Shown here in pieces: positions 35,713 to 44,024 of a DNA stretch of 64,000 nt. Position 1 is the first letter of the stretch, and each line of letters opens with the position of its first letter. The position numbers and the translations under genes are program-made. The notes under the pieces were generated by a model, which did not search any database, was not told where the DNA came from, and saw only the letters and a program-made list of their open reading frames with translations. The stretch comes from Atopomonas hussainii (GTDB lineage Bacteria > Pseudomonadota > Gammaproteobacteria > Pseudomonadales > Pseudomonadaceae), in the NCBI RefSeq assembly GCF_900109735.1, contig NZ_FOAS01000006.1:157342-221341 (forward strand), in the 5' to 3' direction.

Positions 35713-36087
35713 TCAGGCTTTCGCCTCAAACAAAACGCTACCCGCACTGTTTAAGTTTTCAGCTAAGGCCAGCGCTTCTTCCGAAGGTATCTGGCGCACC
35801 AAGTCACCGGACTCAGAGTCAATTACCTTCACCACAATGCGCCCAGACGTGTCATCAACACTGAAGTTGATGTTACGGCGCACCGATTGCACGAAATCGC
35901 TAATACTTTCGACTGCTTTTTCAACCTGCTCACGGGACGCTTCGCTGGCCTTTTCCGTTTTAGCGGAAGACGGCTCAGAAGCCTCGACGTTAGCCGCCTG
36001 AGGCAGTTGGTTATCGGTGGGCTTGAGCGTAACCACTTGCGCCTTAGCTTGTCCGGCACTCGAGTTTTGCAGATTACCGATGTCCAT
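35713..36087 (-). CDS. flaG: FlaG-family protein
   Basis: 124 aa. The C-terminal half is the FlaG domain (VEKAVESISDFVQSVRRNINFSVDDTSGRIVVKVIDSESGDLVRQIPSEEALALAENL); the N-terminal half is disordered. FlaG affects filament length in Pseudomonas and Campylobacter; mechanism unclear. Start ATG 36087 is preferred because GAGG lies eight bases away; ATG 36093 and GTG 36096 are closer than usual. Lies between fliC and fliD as in other Pseudomonas. Confidence 0.88.
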   Translation of the reverse strand: MDIGNLQNSSAGQAKAQVVTLKPTDNQLPQAANVEASEPSSAKTEKASEASREQVEKAVESISDFVQSVRRNINFSVDDTSGRIVVKVIDSESGDLVRQIPSEEALALAENLNSAGSVLFEAKA

Positions 36088-36110
36088 TTGCATCACCTCT
36101 ATAGGCTAAA

Positions 36111-36137
36111 CGGGAGGAAGGCTATCCCTTCCCCCCG
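36111..36137 (-). terminator. fliC terminator
   Basis: Minus strand CGGGGGGAAGG pairs with CCTTCCTCCCG (one G-T pair), loop GATAG, then GTTTAG. It lies just after fliC and overlaps the flaG leader. The T-run is short, so some read-through into flaG is likely. Confidence 0.65.
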
Positions 36138-36168
36138 TGACTCACCATTATGAGCCTATCACTTCAGT

Positions 36169-37686
36169 TTAGCGCAGCAGACTCAGAACAGCCTGCGGCA
36201 ACTGGTTGGCCTGCGCCAAGATCGCGGTACCGGCCTGCTGCAGGATCTGGTTCTTGGTCAGCTCAGAGGTTTCTGCGGCGAAGTCGGTATCTTTGATCCG
36301 GCTACGGGCTGCTGCAGCGTTCTCTGAGATGTTCTGCAGGTTAGAGATGGTGTTATCGAAGCGGTTCTGCACCGCACCGAGCTCGGCACGCGAGGCGTCG
36401 ATGAAGGTCAGCGCTTGGTCGAGTACATCCAAGGCTTTCTGCGCACCGATCGCCGTGGTGATGTTCACATCACTGACTTTCTGCAGAGCAGCCACGTTCA
36501 CGCTGTTAGCGGTAGTACCGTCAACGGTGGCCGTGCTGGCCGAGGTAGTGAACGACTTAGAGCTATTGAGCTTCACCGCACCAATCGAGCGCACCGAGTC
36601 GTTTTCGCCCAAGGTGCCTGTAGAGGCAGTCAGCGCATTTTCACCGGTGTAGTCGTAGGCGGTTACCGTGAAGTCACCTGCACCAGCGGAGCGGAAGTTG
36701 GTGATTACCACGTCATCACCTGCCTCGTTGACCAACTTGATGTTGGAGCCGTCAACGGTAGCCGTGATGCCGGTTTTACCCACTTCGGCGTTGATCGCGC
36801 CAACCAATTCCTTCAGGTCGCCATTGGCCACTGTGGCACGAATGGTGGTTGCGCTGCCTGAGTTGGCACCTTCAAGGTTGAAGGCATAGGTGTCGTTCTC
36901 GATCGAAGACAACTGCACAACGGTACGTGCGTCAGCCGACACGCCGGTGGTGCCAGTGTTGTTGTTGATCGTGGTAGCGACTGATTTTGCCGAGCCAGAA
37001 ACCGCGAAGGTAGCCGACTTAAGGCCGTTAACAGTCAGGTTACCGGTTACTGCGTTAGCCGGGGCGGCAACACTTGGGTCGGTTGCACCGTCAGCACCAG
37101 TCGAAACGGCCAGACCACCCAACTGGTTAGCTGAGGCAGCACCCGTAGTGCCGTTATTCAGGTCACGCGAATAGGAGCCGATAGCGTCCGCGCGGAAGTT
37201 GCCCAAGGTCACGTTGATGGTTTCAAACGCGTTGGCACCAACCTGGAACTGCTGGGAGCCAAAGGTACCGTCGAGCACTTTACGACCACCGAAGCTGGTG
37301 GTGTCAGCAATACGGTTCAGCTCGCTTTGCAGCTGAGTGACTTCTTCTTGCAGAGCGCGGCGTTCAGTCGCGGAGTTCGAGCCGTTGGCCGATTGCAGGG
37401 AAAGGTCACGCATACGCTGCAGCAAGTTAGTGGACTGCTGCAAGGCACCTTCAGCGGTTTGCGCCAGAGAGATACCGTCGTTGGCGTTACGCACAGCCAC
37501 ATTCAGGCCGCTAACCTGCGAAGACAGACGGTTGGAAATTTGCAGACCAGCCGCATCGTCTTTTGCACTGTTAATGCGAAAACCAGTCGACAAGCGCTGC
37601 AAGGAAGTATCAAGAGCCTTCGACGACCCATTCAGGTTACGCTGGGTGTTGAGTGAGGCTACGTTGGTGTTAACTGTCAGGCCCAT
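36169..37686 (-). CDS. fliC: Flagellin
   Basis: 505 aa from ATG 37686 with GGAGGA. Filament subunit. N-terminal D0/D1 ([54 protein letters not shown]) and C-terminal D1/D0 ([85 protein letters not shown]) are canonical. The central part (about 175-405) is rich in Thr, Ser, Asn, Ala and Gly, giving many possible O-glycosylation sites, which matters because a sugar-synthesis operon and an OGT-type transferase lie just upstream. Driven by its own FliA promoter. Confidence 0.97.
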   Translation of the reverse strand: MGLTVNTNVASLNTQRNLNGSSKALDTSLQRLSTGFRINSAKDDAAGLQISNRLSSQVSGLNVAVRNANDGISLAQTAEGALQQSTNLLQRMRDLSLQSANGSNSATERRALQEEVTQLQSELNRIADTTSFGGRKVLDGTFGSQQFQVGANAFETINVTLGNFRADAIGSYSRDLNNGTTGAASANQLGGLAVSTGADGATDPSVAAPANAVTGNLTVNGLKSATFAVSGSAKSVATTINNNTGTTGVSADARTVVQLSSIENDTYAFNLEGANSGSATTIRATVANGDLKELVGAINAEVGKTGITATVDGSNIKLVNEAGDDVVITNFRSAGAGDFTVTAYDYTGENALTASTGTLGENDSVRSIGAVKLNSSKSFTTSASTATVDGTTANSVNVAALQKVSDVNITTAIGAQKALDVLDQALTFIDASRAELGAVQNRFDNTISNLQNISENAAAARSRIKDTDFAAETSELTKNQILQQAGTAILAQANQLPQAVLSLLR

Positions 37687-37777
37687 GGTGAATTCCTCCA
37701 AAGGACGTGGCTGATTGCCTTAATGTGCGATCTCTAGCCTTGCACACTGGCAACCATTGAGTTCGCATTCAGTGTTT

Positions 37778-37804
37778 GTATCGGCGCTCGCCACAGAACC
37801 TTTA
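37778..37804 (-). promoter_or_regulatory. FliA (sigma-28) promoter of fliC
   Basis: Minus strand TAAA, exactly 15 bases, GCCGATAC: 7 of 8 consensus bases at -10 and perfect spacing. About 90-120 bp before the fliC ATG. Confidence 0.9.
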
Positions 37805-37845
37805 GAAAAAATTGCTTGATTTTTTTACAAACGCAGAATCAAGCA
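37805..37845 (-). terminator. Terminator of the sugar operon, upstream of fliC
   Basis: Minus strand TGCTTGATT / AATCAAGCA (9 bp, 15-base loop) followed directly by a T-run. The T-run ends where the fliC -35 box begins, so the operon is shut off just before fliC transcription starts. Confidence 0.85.
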
Positions 37846-37866
37846 CTTAGCCATGTTTCTTGATAG

Positions 37867-38646
37867 TTAGCCTTGGCAATAGAGGTAGCCTTCAGGGGCT
37901 ACGGTGAGCAAAAGCTTGTCCTCCAGTGCTCGGTCGACGCGAAAACGCTGCCCTGCCTCGCTGGCCAAAAACTCGCGCACCGCGGTTTTCGGGTTATTGC
38001 CAGGCCCCCAGGGGCGGTCAGGAAAGAAATCCGCCGGCATATCTTCAACCACAGTATCGAACACCACGCAATAACTGCCCGGCTTGACCAAATCACTGTA
38101 TAGCTGAAGTTCGGCCAACACGTGCTCGTGGGTGTGATTGGAGTCGAGGATCAACAACACCCGCTCGGCGTGACTGGCGCGTTCGCGGACTTGGGCAACG
38201 ATATCCTCGCCAATCGACGAGCCTTGCAGCATTTCGATACGTCCGGGTGTCAGCGGATGTGCCTCGATTGCCGCGCGATTGTGCGCGCGGATATCAATGT
38301 CTATCCCCAGCACCTGCCGCGGCGTAGTCCGCCCTTCGCACAAATCCAGCAAAGCCAACAGTGAGGCATTAAGAATCAACGAGCCGCCGTGCGCGATGCC
38401 GGTTTCGATAATCAAATCCGGCTTGACCTGCCAGACCAGCTCCTGCAAGGCCATCACATCTTGCGGATACTGGATGATCGGCCGGCCCAGCCAAGTAAAG
38501 TTGTAGGAGTACTTGTGCCGGCAGGTATGCACCAGCCAATCCACGGTTTTGGCCTTTAGGGCGAGGTCTTGCCCGGCCTGCGCGGCATTGGCTGCACACT
38601 CCTCACGAAAGGTCTGGTGCAGCGTTTGATCGCTGTTGTCAGTCAT
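37867..38646 (-). CDS. CmcI-family (cephalosporin hydroxylase-like) SAM-dependent enzyme
   Basis: 259 aa from ATG 38646. Rossmann-like methyltransferase fold of the CmcI/RhmI group: LIIETGIAHGGSLILNASLLALL (SAM-binding glycine loop), VLGIDIDIRAHNRAAIEAHPL, EMLQGSSIGEDIV, and LLILDSNHTHEHVLAELQLYSDLVKPGSYCVVFDT. Family members methylate sugar or antibiotic hydroxyls, despite the hydroxylase name. Last gene of the glycan operon (8-bp overlap with the acyltransferase), so a late O-methylation of the sugar is the best guess. Similar enzymes occur in several flagellar and O-antigen islands. Confidence 0.8.
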   Translation of the reverse strand: MTDNSDQTLHQTFREECAANAAQAGQDLALKAKTVDWLVHTCRHKYSYNFTWLGRPIIQYPQDVMALQELVWQVKPDLIIETGIAHGGSLILNASLLALLDLCEGRTTPRQVLGIDIDIRAHNRAAIEAHPLTPGRIEMLQGSSIGEDIVAQVRERASHAERVLLILDSNHTHEHVLAELQLYSDLVKPGSYCVVFDTVVEDMPADFFPDRPWGPGNNPKTAVREFLASEAGQRFRVDRALEDKLLLTVAPEGYLYCQG

Positions 38647-39301
38647 GCAAAGACTCCTCAAGACAAGGCCGCTGCCCAATGCAGCGGGCCGGATTACCCA
38701 CCATCACTTGGCCAGAGGCAACATCGCTGGTGACTACCGCGCCGGCGCCAATCACCGCCCAAGCGCCTATCGACAGGCGCGGCAGAACAACGCAGCTGGC
38801 CCCCAAGAACACCCCTTCAGCCACCGTCACCTTGCCGCACAGATTGGCGCCGGGGGCGACAAAACAAGAATCGCCGAGGCTGGTTTCATGATTAACGATG
38901 GCCCCGGCGCTAACACTGACATTGCATCCCAGCTGCACCGCGCTTTGCAGCAGCGCGCCTTGCTGAATGTAGCTACCTAGGCCTAGGGCCACCTCCAGCT
39001 GATTCACCTCGGGGTGGATAAACTGCCCGAGCGTGCCGCCAGCCTGCAGAATTTGCCGGGTCACGGTGTGCCGCGTGGCGCAGTCACGGGTGATCACATT
39101 GACGAATCGTGCGCCTTGGGCGGCGAGCGCCGGCACTGCGTTTAAGCCGCCGAGCAGAGCAAAACCATGAAAACTGCCCTGCTGCTTGGCCGGGTCGTTA
39201 TCCAGAAAGCCCAACACCGGCTCGCCGCTGGCCGCTTGCCAAGCCCGCGCGAGACGAGCCACCTCGGGATTATTGGCACCGAACAGGACCAGCCCGCTCA
39301 T
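38639..39301 (-). CDS. PglD/NeuD-type sugar acyltransferase
   Basis: 220 aa. N-terminal Rossmann-like nucleotide-sugar binding part (LVLFGANNPEVARLARAW, FLDNDPAK) followed by a left-handed beta helix of hexapeptide repeats (about 95-205: IQQGALLQSAVQLGCNVSVSAGAIVNHETSLGDSCFVAPGANLCGKVTVAEGVFLGASCVV). The catalytic histidine is in VNHETSLGD. PglD-type enzymes N-acetylate 4-amino groups of UDP-sugars; here the substrate would be the amine made by the adjacent aminotransferase. 4-bp overlap with that gene. Confidence 0.85.
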   Translation of the reverse strand: MSGLVLFGANNPEVARLARAWQAASGEPVLGFLDNDPAKQQGSFHGFALLGGLNAVPALAAQGARFVNVITRDCATRHTVTRQILQAGGTLGQFIHPEVNQLEVALGLGSYIQQGALLQSAVQLGCNVSVSAGAIVNHETSLGDSCFVAPGANLCGKVTVAEGVFLGASCVVLPRLSIGAWAVIGAGAVVTSDVASGQVMVGNPARCIGQRPCLEESLHD

Positions 39302-40413
39302 CGTTTGAGGCCCTGTAGCACAGCAGCGATTACTCGATCCTGTTCGGCTTCAGTCAACTCGTGATAACTGGGTAAGTTCAGCCCGCGCAGGGCCAAACCG
39401 GCGGCTTGCGGGTTGCTCGCTTGCGGCGTAGCGGCGAATACTGGGGTGCGGCTTAACGGCTGAAATACCAGCCGCGCATCCACACCGGCCTCGGCTAGGC
39501 TGTGCAGCACAGTATCCCGCGCGCCTGGGCAATCCTCAGGCAGCATCAGGGTGGGCATCCAATAGCTGTTTAGCGTGTCGGGCGGCTCGGGGTTCATCTG
39601 CGCGCCGTCAATCACCGGCAAAAGCGCCCGGGCGTAATAAGCAAAAATTGCCCGCTTGCGCGCCAGCAGTTCGTCCAGACGCTCTAGCTGGGCACAGCCC
39701 AGTGCCGCCTGAATATTCGACATCTTGTATTTATGCCCCAGCTCCGCCGGCCAGAACTGGCGCAACTCGCCGGCGGCGCGGCCGTGGTTGTTCAGCTGCT
39801 CAACCCGCGTGCGCAATGCCGTGCTGTTGGTCACCAGCATGCCGCCTTCGCCGGTGGTCATCAGCTTAGTGCCATGAAACGAGAACACCGCCAGATCGCC
39901 CCAAGCGCCTGCACCGCGGCCTTGGTAGCGTGAACCCAGGGCCTCGGCGGCATCTTCGATCAACGCCAAGCCATGCGCTGTAGCCAGCGCGCGCAGCTCG
40001 GCCAGCGCCGCCAAGTTGCCGTACAAGTGCACGGCAATAATCGCTTTGGTACGCGGGGTGATCGCCCGCGCCACGGCCGCCGGATCAAGACACCAAGAAT
40101 CCGGTAGCACATCCACCAGCACTGCTTGAGCCCCGACATAGCAGACCGGCGCTGCGGAGGCGATCCAGTTCATGTCGGCGAGAATCACCTCATCCCCCGG
40201 ACCAATATCCAGGGCACGCAGGCCTAAATGCAGCGCGCCGGTGCAGCTAGAGGTAGCCACCGCGTGGGCCACGCCCAAACGGGCGGCAAACTCGCGTTCA
40301 AACCGCTGGATATAGGCGTAACACTGCTCGCCCCAGCCGTTAGCCACGGCATCGTTAACATAAGCGCGCTCCAGCTCACCAATGCTCGGTTTGGTGTAGT
40401 AGATCTTGCTCAT
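39298..40413 (-). CDS. DegT/DnrJ/EryC1-family sugar aminotransferase
   Basis: 371 aa from ATG 40413. PLP enzyme; the lysine is in VFSFHGTKLMTTGEGGMLVTN (about 180-200), with TSSCTGALHLGLRAL for phosphate binding and the substrate region NNHGRA. Close in pattern to perosamine/viosamine-type 4-aminotransferases (opening IYYTKPSIGELERAYVNDAVANGWGEQ). Would add an amino group to the C4 keto group of the nucleotide sugar. It retains Lys and is therefore an aminotransferase, not the RfbH-type dehydrase that uses His. 4-bp overlaps on both sides. Confidence 0.88.
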   Translation of the reverse strand: MSKIYYTKPSIGELERAYVNDAVANGWGEQCYAYIQRFEREFAARLGVAHAVATSSCTGALHLGLRALDIGPGDEVILADMNWIASAAPVCYVGAQAVLVDVLPDSWCLDPAAVARAITPRTKAIIAVHLYGNLAALAELRALATAHGLALIEDAAEALGSRYQGRGAGAWGDLAVFSFHGTKLMTTGEGGMLVTNSTALRTRVEQLNNHGRAAGELRQFWPAELGHKYKMSNIQAALGCAQLERLDELLARKRAIFAYYARALLPVIDGAQMNPEPPDTLNSYWMPTLMLPEDCPGARDTVLHSLAEAGVDARLVFQPLSRTPVFAATPQASNPQAAGLALRGLNLPSYHELTEAEQDRVIAAVLQGLKR

Positions 40414-41633
40414 AGACACCTCAATTGCGGCACCGCCACCCACAGGCGCGCCCCCCAACGTTGGGTATCGGCCAACAGTTCGGTTAATTCAGCCTGCAAG
40501 TTCCACGGCAGCAACAAAATATCGCTGGGCTGCTCGGCCCAGATGCGCTCTGGGGCCACGATGGGAATACGGCTACCGGGCAGGTACTGCCCCTGTTTAT
40601 GCGGGTTGGCATCGGCCACCCAAGCGAGCAGATCGCTGCGCACCCCGGCATAGTTGAGCAAGGTATTGCCCTTGGCCGCCGCGCCATAACCCACCACGCG
40701 ACGCCCGGCCTGCTTGGCGTCGAGCAAAAAACGCAGCAAGGCGTGTTTGATCTGCTCGGCCGCCGGGGCCAAGCTGGCGTAATAAGCGGGCGTGGTTACC
40801 CCCGCGGCCTGTTCTTCATGCAGCACGCTAGCCACCGTCGGCTGCACAGGCTGCGCGCCGTTTTGCCGCTGCACGTAGATACGCAGCGAGCCACCATGGG
40901 TCGGCAAGCGCTCGACATCGAACAGCTGCAAGCCATTGCGCTGCAACAAGCCCTGCACGGCGGTGAGCGACAAATAGGAATAATGCTCGTGGTAGAGGGT
41001 GTCGAATTGCGCCTGCGCCATCAGCGCCAGCAAGTGCGGAAACTCGAAGGTCGCCACCCCCGTGGGCTTGAGCAGCACGGCAAAGCCCTGGAGGAAATCG
41101 TTGATGTCCGGTACATGGGCCAGCACGTTATTGGCAGCCATCAGATCCGCTTGCCAGCCGCGCTCGGCCAACTGCTGCGCGCTGGCCCGGCCAAAGAACA
41201 GCTCCTCGATCTGCAAGCCCTTACTGCGCGCCGCTTGCGCGGTGCTGGTGGTGGGCTCCACACCTAGACAGGGAATGCCGCGCGCCTGCACGTATTGCAG
41301 CAGATAACCGTCGTTAGCGGCGACCTCCACCACCTTGCTCTGCGCATTCAAGGCAAAGCGCTGCACCATAGCCGCCACATAAGCCTCGGCATGCGCCAGC
41401 CAAGAACGGGAGTAGGAGCTGAAATAGGCATAGTCATCGGCAAACAGGCTGTCGGCGGCACGGTAATCTTCGGTCTGCACCAACCAGCACTGCTCACAGA
41501 CCAGCACTCGCAGCGGTAGCCAAGTCTCGCTGGCATCCAATTGGCTGGCCTTGAGATAAGCATTGGACGGCGGCGCGGTGCCTAAATCGATCAACGGCAA
41601 GGTGAGCGCACTGGCGCAAGCACGGCACTTCAT
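40410..41633 (-). CDS. Sugar C-methyltransferase (TylC3/EvaC-type)
   Basis: 407 aa in the three-domain layout of NDP-ketosugar C3-methyltransferases: an N-terminal zinc-binding domain (CRACASAL at 3-10, CEQCW at about 46-50), a SAM-binding domain (VVEVAANDGYLLQYVQARGIPCLGVEPT, about 101-128, ANNVLAHVPDINDF) and a C-terminal Rossmann part (VVGYGAAAKGNTLLNYAGV, about 300-320). The general-base region EFPHLLALMAQAQFDTLYHEHYSYLSL is present, as in TcaB9. Predicts a branched, 3-C-methyl sugar. Starts with a 4-bp overlap with the epimerase gene. Confidence 0.87.
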   Translation of the reverse strand: MKCRACASALTLPLIDLGTAPPSNAYLKASQLDASETWLPLRVLVCEQCWLVQTEDYRAADSLFADDYAYFSSYSRSWLAHAEAYVAAMVQRFALNAQSKVVEVAANDGYLLQYVQARGIPCLGVEPTTSTAQAARSKGLQIEELFFGRASAQQLAERGWQADLMAANNVLAHVPDINDFLQGFAVLLKPTGVATFEFPHLLALMAQAQFDTLYHEHYSYLSLTAVQGLLQRNGLQLFDVERLPTHGGSLRIYVQRQNGAQPVQPTVASVLHEEQAAGVTTPAYYASLAPAAEQIKHALLRFLLDAKQAGRRVVGYGAAAKGNTLLNYAGVRSDLLAWVADANPHKQGQYLPGSRIPIVAPERIWAEQPSDILLLPWNLQAELTELLADTQRWGARLWVAVPQLRCL

Positions 41634-42190
41634 AGCGCAACCCCCGCGAAGCTGGCATCGATAAACGGGTGCTGCTGGTCACGCGCCGATAACTGAGCGA
41701 TAGGCAACGGCCAAGCGATTGCCAGACGCGGGTCATGTACTGACAGCGCGCCTTCGTGCGCTGGGCTGTAATCAGCGCTGTGCAGATATAAAAGCTCGGC
41801 ATCGTCACTCAAGGCTTGAAAGCCGTGCGCCAAACCCGGTGCCAGCAGCAAGCTACGGCCATCGCCCGCGCAGAGGCGCTCTGCATGCCAATGCAAGAAG
41901 GTCGGCGAGCCGGCACGCACGTCCACGGCCACATCCCACACTTCGCCGCGTAGGCAGGTAATCAGCTTGTATTCAGCCTGCGGCGGCACTTGATAATGCA
42001 GGCCGCGCACTGCGCCGCGCTGGCGCGTCACGGAATGATTGATTTGCCGGATACTCATCGCCACCCCGGCGCTGGCCAAGCTGGCCTGACAGAAAAGTCG
42101 GGCAAAGCCGCCACGCTCATCGCTGTGCCGCGCATGCTGTAGCTGCCACAAGCCCTTCAGCGGCAAGGCATGCAGGCTCAATTCGGACAT
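41630..42190 (-). CDS. dTDP-4-dehydrorhamnose 3,5-epimerase-like (RmlC family) protein
   Basis: 186 aa from ATG 42190. Cupin with the family's catalytic features: QINHSVTRQRGAVRGLHYQVPP (about 65-86, base His), EVWDVAVDVRAGSPTFLHWHAERL, and LAPGLAHGFQALSDDAELLYLHSADYSPAHEGALSVHDPRLAIAWPL. Would invert C3 and/or C5 of a 4-keto-6-deoxy sugar. In a CDP-glucose pathway this is unusual relative to rhamnose synthesis, but is known beside RfbFG in branched-sugar clusters. Overlaps rfbG by 13 bp. Confidence 0.86.
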   Translation of the reverse strand: MSELSLHALPLKGLWQLQHARHSDERGGFARLFCQASLASAGVAMSIRQINHSVTRQRGAVRGLHYQVPPQAEYKLITCLRGEVWDVAVDVRAGSPTFLHWHAERLCAGDGRSLLLAPGLAHGFQALSDDAELLYLHSADYSPAHEGALSVHDPRLAIAWPLPIAQLSARDQQHPFIDASFAGVAL

Positions 42191-43254
42191 GCGGCCTCCC
42201 GATAGGCAGCCAATTGCGTCAGACACACGGCGCGCACATCCTCGCCACCTTGCCACGCTTGGTGCCACGCCATAGTGGCTTGCAGGCATTGACTTAACGA
42301 CCAGCGCGGCTGCCAACCCAACAAGCGGTGCGCTCGGGTACTGTCTAGGCGCAGCAGGCCTGCCTCGTGTAAATCGCTAGGCTGCTGCTGTACCCCGGGG
42401 CACGCCGGCCAAGCCTGCGCAAGTTGGCTGACCACCTCGCCAACCGGGCGCATATCTTGCTCGGCGGGGCCAAAATTCCAGGCCCCGGCTAACGCTGGGC
42501 CTTCGTTGTACAAGCGCTCGGCGAGCAGTAAGTAGCCCGCCAGTGGCTCTAAAACGTGCTGCCACGGGCGCACCGCCTGAGGATGGCGCAGCACCACCGG
42601 CTGGCCCGCCTGCCAGGCCGCCAAGCAATCGGGTATCAGGCGGTCACGAGCAAAGTCGCCACCACCGAGCACATTGCCGGCCCGCGCGGTGGCCAACGCT
42701 AGGCCGTGCTCGCCATAACGCGCCGGGTTAAAAAACGAGGCAGCGTAAGACTGCGCCAGCAGCTCGCAGCAAGCCTTGCTGCTGCTGTAAGGGTCGTGAC
42801 CGCCCAAGGGCTCATCTTCGCGGTAGGGCCAGAGCCACTCGCGATTGGCGTACACCTTGTCGGTAGTCACCAACACTAAACTGCGCACCCCGCCCTGCTG
42901 GCGTACCGCCTCCAGCACATGCAAGGTGCCGTTGAGGTTGCTGGTGTAGGTGCCGATGGGGTCGCGGTAACTGTCACGCACTAAGGGCTGCGCGGCCAAA
43001 TGCAGCACCAGCTGCGGCTGTACCTCGGCAAACACTGCTTGCAGGCGTGGTAAGTCGCGCAGATCACCGCCATGGTGATGCACATCACCCGCCACCTTGG
43101 CCAGTTCATACAGGCTCGGCTGGGTAGGCGGCGGCAAGGCATAGCCATGCACCTCGGCGCCCAACTGCTGTAGCCATAGGCTCAGCCAGCTGCCCTTGAA
43201 GCCAGTGTGCCCGGTGAGCAGGACGCGCTTGCCCTGCCAAAAAGCATTGTTCAT
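42178..43254 (-). CDS. rfbG: CDP-glucose 4,6-dehydratase
   Basis: 358 aa from ATG 43254. Extended SDR: NAD-binding GHTGFKGSWLSLWL (about 14-27), HLAAQPLVRDSYRDPIGTYTSNLNGT, catalytic VLVTTDKVYAN and YSSSKACCELL (Tyr-x-x-x-Lys), and RAGNVLGGGDFARDRLIPD. Converts CDP-glucose to CDP-4-keto-6-deoxyglucose. Stands directly after rfbF with 4-bp overlap. The usual next enzyme for 3,6-dideoxy sugars (RfbH) is absent. Confidence 0.93.
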   Translation of the reverse strand: MNNAFWQGKRVLLTGHTGFKGSWLSLWLQQLGAEVHGYALPPPTQPSLYELAKVAGDVHHHGGDLRDLPRLQAVFAEVQPQLVLHLAAQPLVRDSYRDPIGTYTSNLNGTLHVLEAVRQQGGVRSLVLVTTDKVYANREWLWPYREDEPLGGHDPYSSSKACCELLAQSYAASFFNPARYGEHGLALATARAGNVLGGGDFARDRLIPDCLAAWQAGQPVVLRHPQAVRPWQHVLEPLAGYLLLAERLYNEGPALAGAWNFGPAEQDMRPVGEVVSQLAQAWPACPGVQQQPSDLHEAGLLRLDSTRAHRLLGWQPRWSLSQCLQATMAWHQAWQGGEDVRAVCLTQLAAYREAACPN

Positions 43255-44024
43255 GCCCACACCTTCCACGGTGCCTGTCCGGACTTCCACAACTGGTCGA
43301 GGTAATTCTTATCGCGCAGGGTGTCCATCGCGTGCCAAAAGCCGGTGTGCTCGTAGGCGCGTAGCTGCTGCTCTTTGGCTAAGCGCACCAGCGGCTCGGC
43401 TTCCCATGCGGTGGCGTCGTCACCGATATAACCCAGCACCTTGGGCGATAACACGAAGAAGCCACCATTGATCCAGCCACCGTCGCCACGCGGTTTTTCG
43501 ATAAAGCCACTGACGCTATCACCATCGCGCATCAAGGCGCCATAGCGGCCCGGCGGTTGTACGGCGGTCACTGTGGCTAAACAACCATGCTCACGGTGAA
43601 AGGCCACAAGGCCTGCGATATCAATATCGGCAACGCCGTCTCCGTAGGTGAAGCAAAAGGCTTCTTCGTCTTTCACGTACTCCGCGACCCGTCGCAGACG
43701 CCCGCCGGTCATGCTGTCGGCGCCGGTATCGACCAAAGTAACGCGCCACGGCTCGCTGTAGTTCTGATGCACTTCCATGCTGTTGTTGCGCATGTCGAAG
43801 GTCACGTCAGAGGTGTGCAGAAAATAGTTGGCGAAGAAATCTTTGATCGCATAGCCCTTGTAACCTAGGCAGATCACGAAATCTTGAATGCCATGCGCCG
43901 AGTACAACTTCATGATGTGCCAGAGAATCGGCATACTGCCGATCTCGATCATTGGCTTAGGTTTTAAATGCGACTCTTCGCTGATTCGCGTGCCTAAACC
44001 ACCGGCCAAAATCACCGCTTTCAT
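43251..44024 (-). CDS. rfbF: Glucose-1-phosphate cytidylyltransferase
   Basis: 257 aa from ATG 44024 with AGGAGG. Nucleotidyltransferase that makes CDP-glucose: signature MKAVILAGGLGTRISEESHLKPKPMIEIGSMPILWHIMKLY, then FTYGDGVADIDI, GFIEKPRGDGGWINGGFFVL and WEAEPL. The EESHLKPKPM stretch is characteristic of RfbF and separates it from RmlA. It supplies the activated sugar for the rest of the operon. 4-bp overlaps with both neighbours. Confidence 0.94.
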   Translation of the reverse strand: MKAVILAGGLGTRISEESHLKPKPMIEIGSMPILWHIMKLYSAHGIQDFVICLGYKGYAIKDFFANYFLHTSDVTFDMRNNSMEVHQNYSEPWRVTLVDTGADSMTGGRLRRVAEYVKDEEAFCFTYGDGVADIDIAGLVAFHREHGCLATVTAVQPPGRYGALMRDGDSVSGFIEKPRGDGGWINGGFFVLSPKVLGYIGDDATAWEAEPLVRLAKEQQLRAYEHTGFWHAMDTLRDKNYLDQLWKSGQAPWKVWA

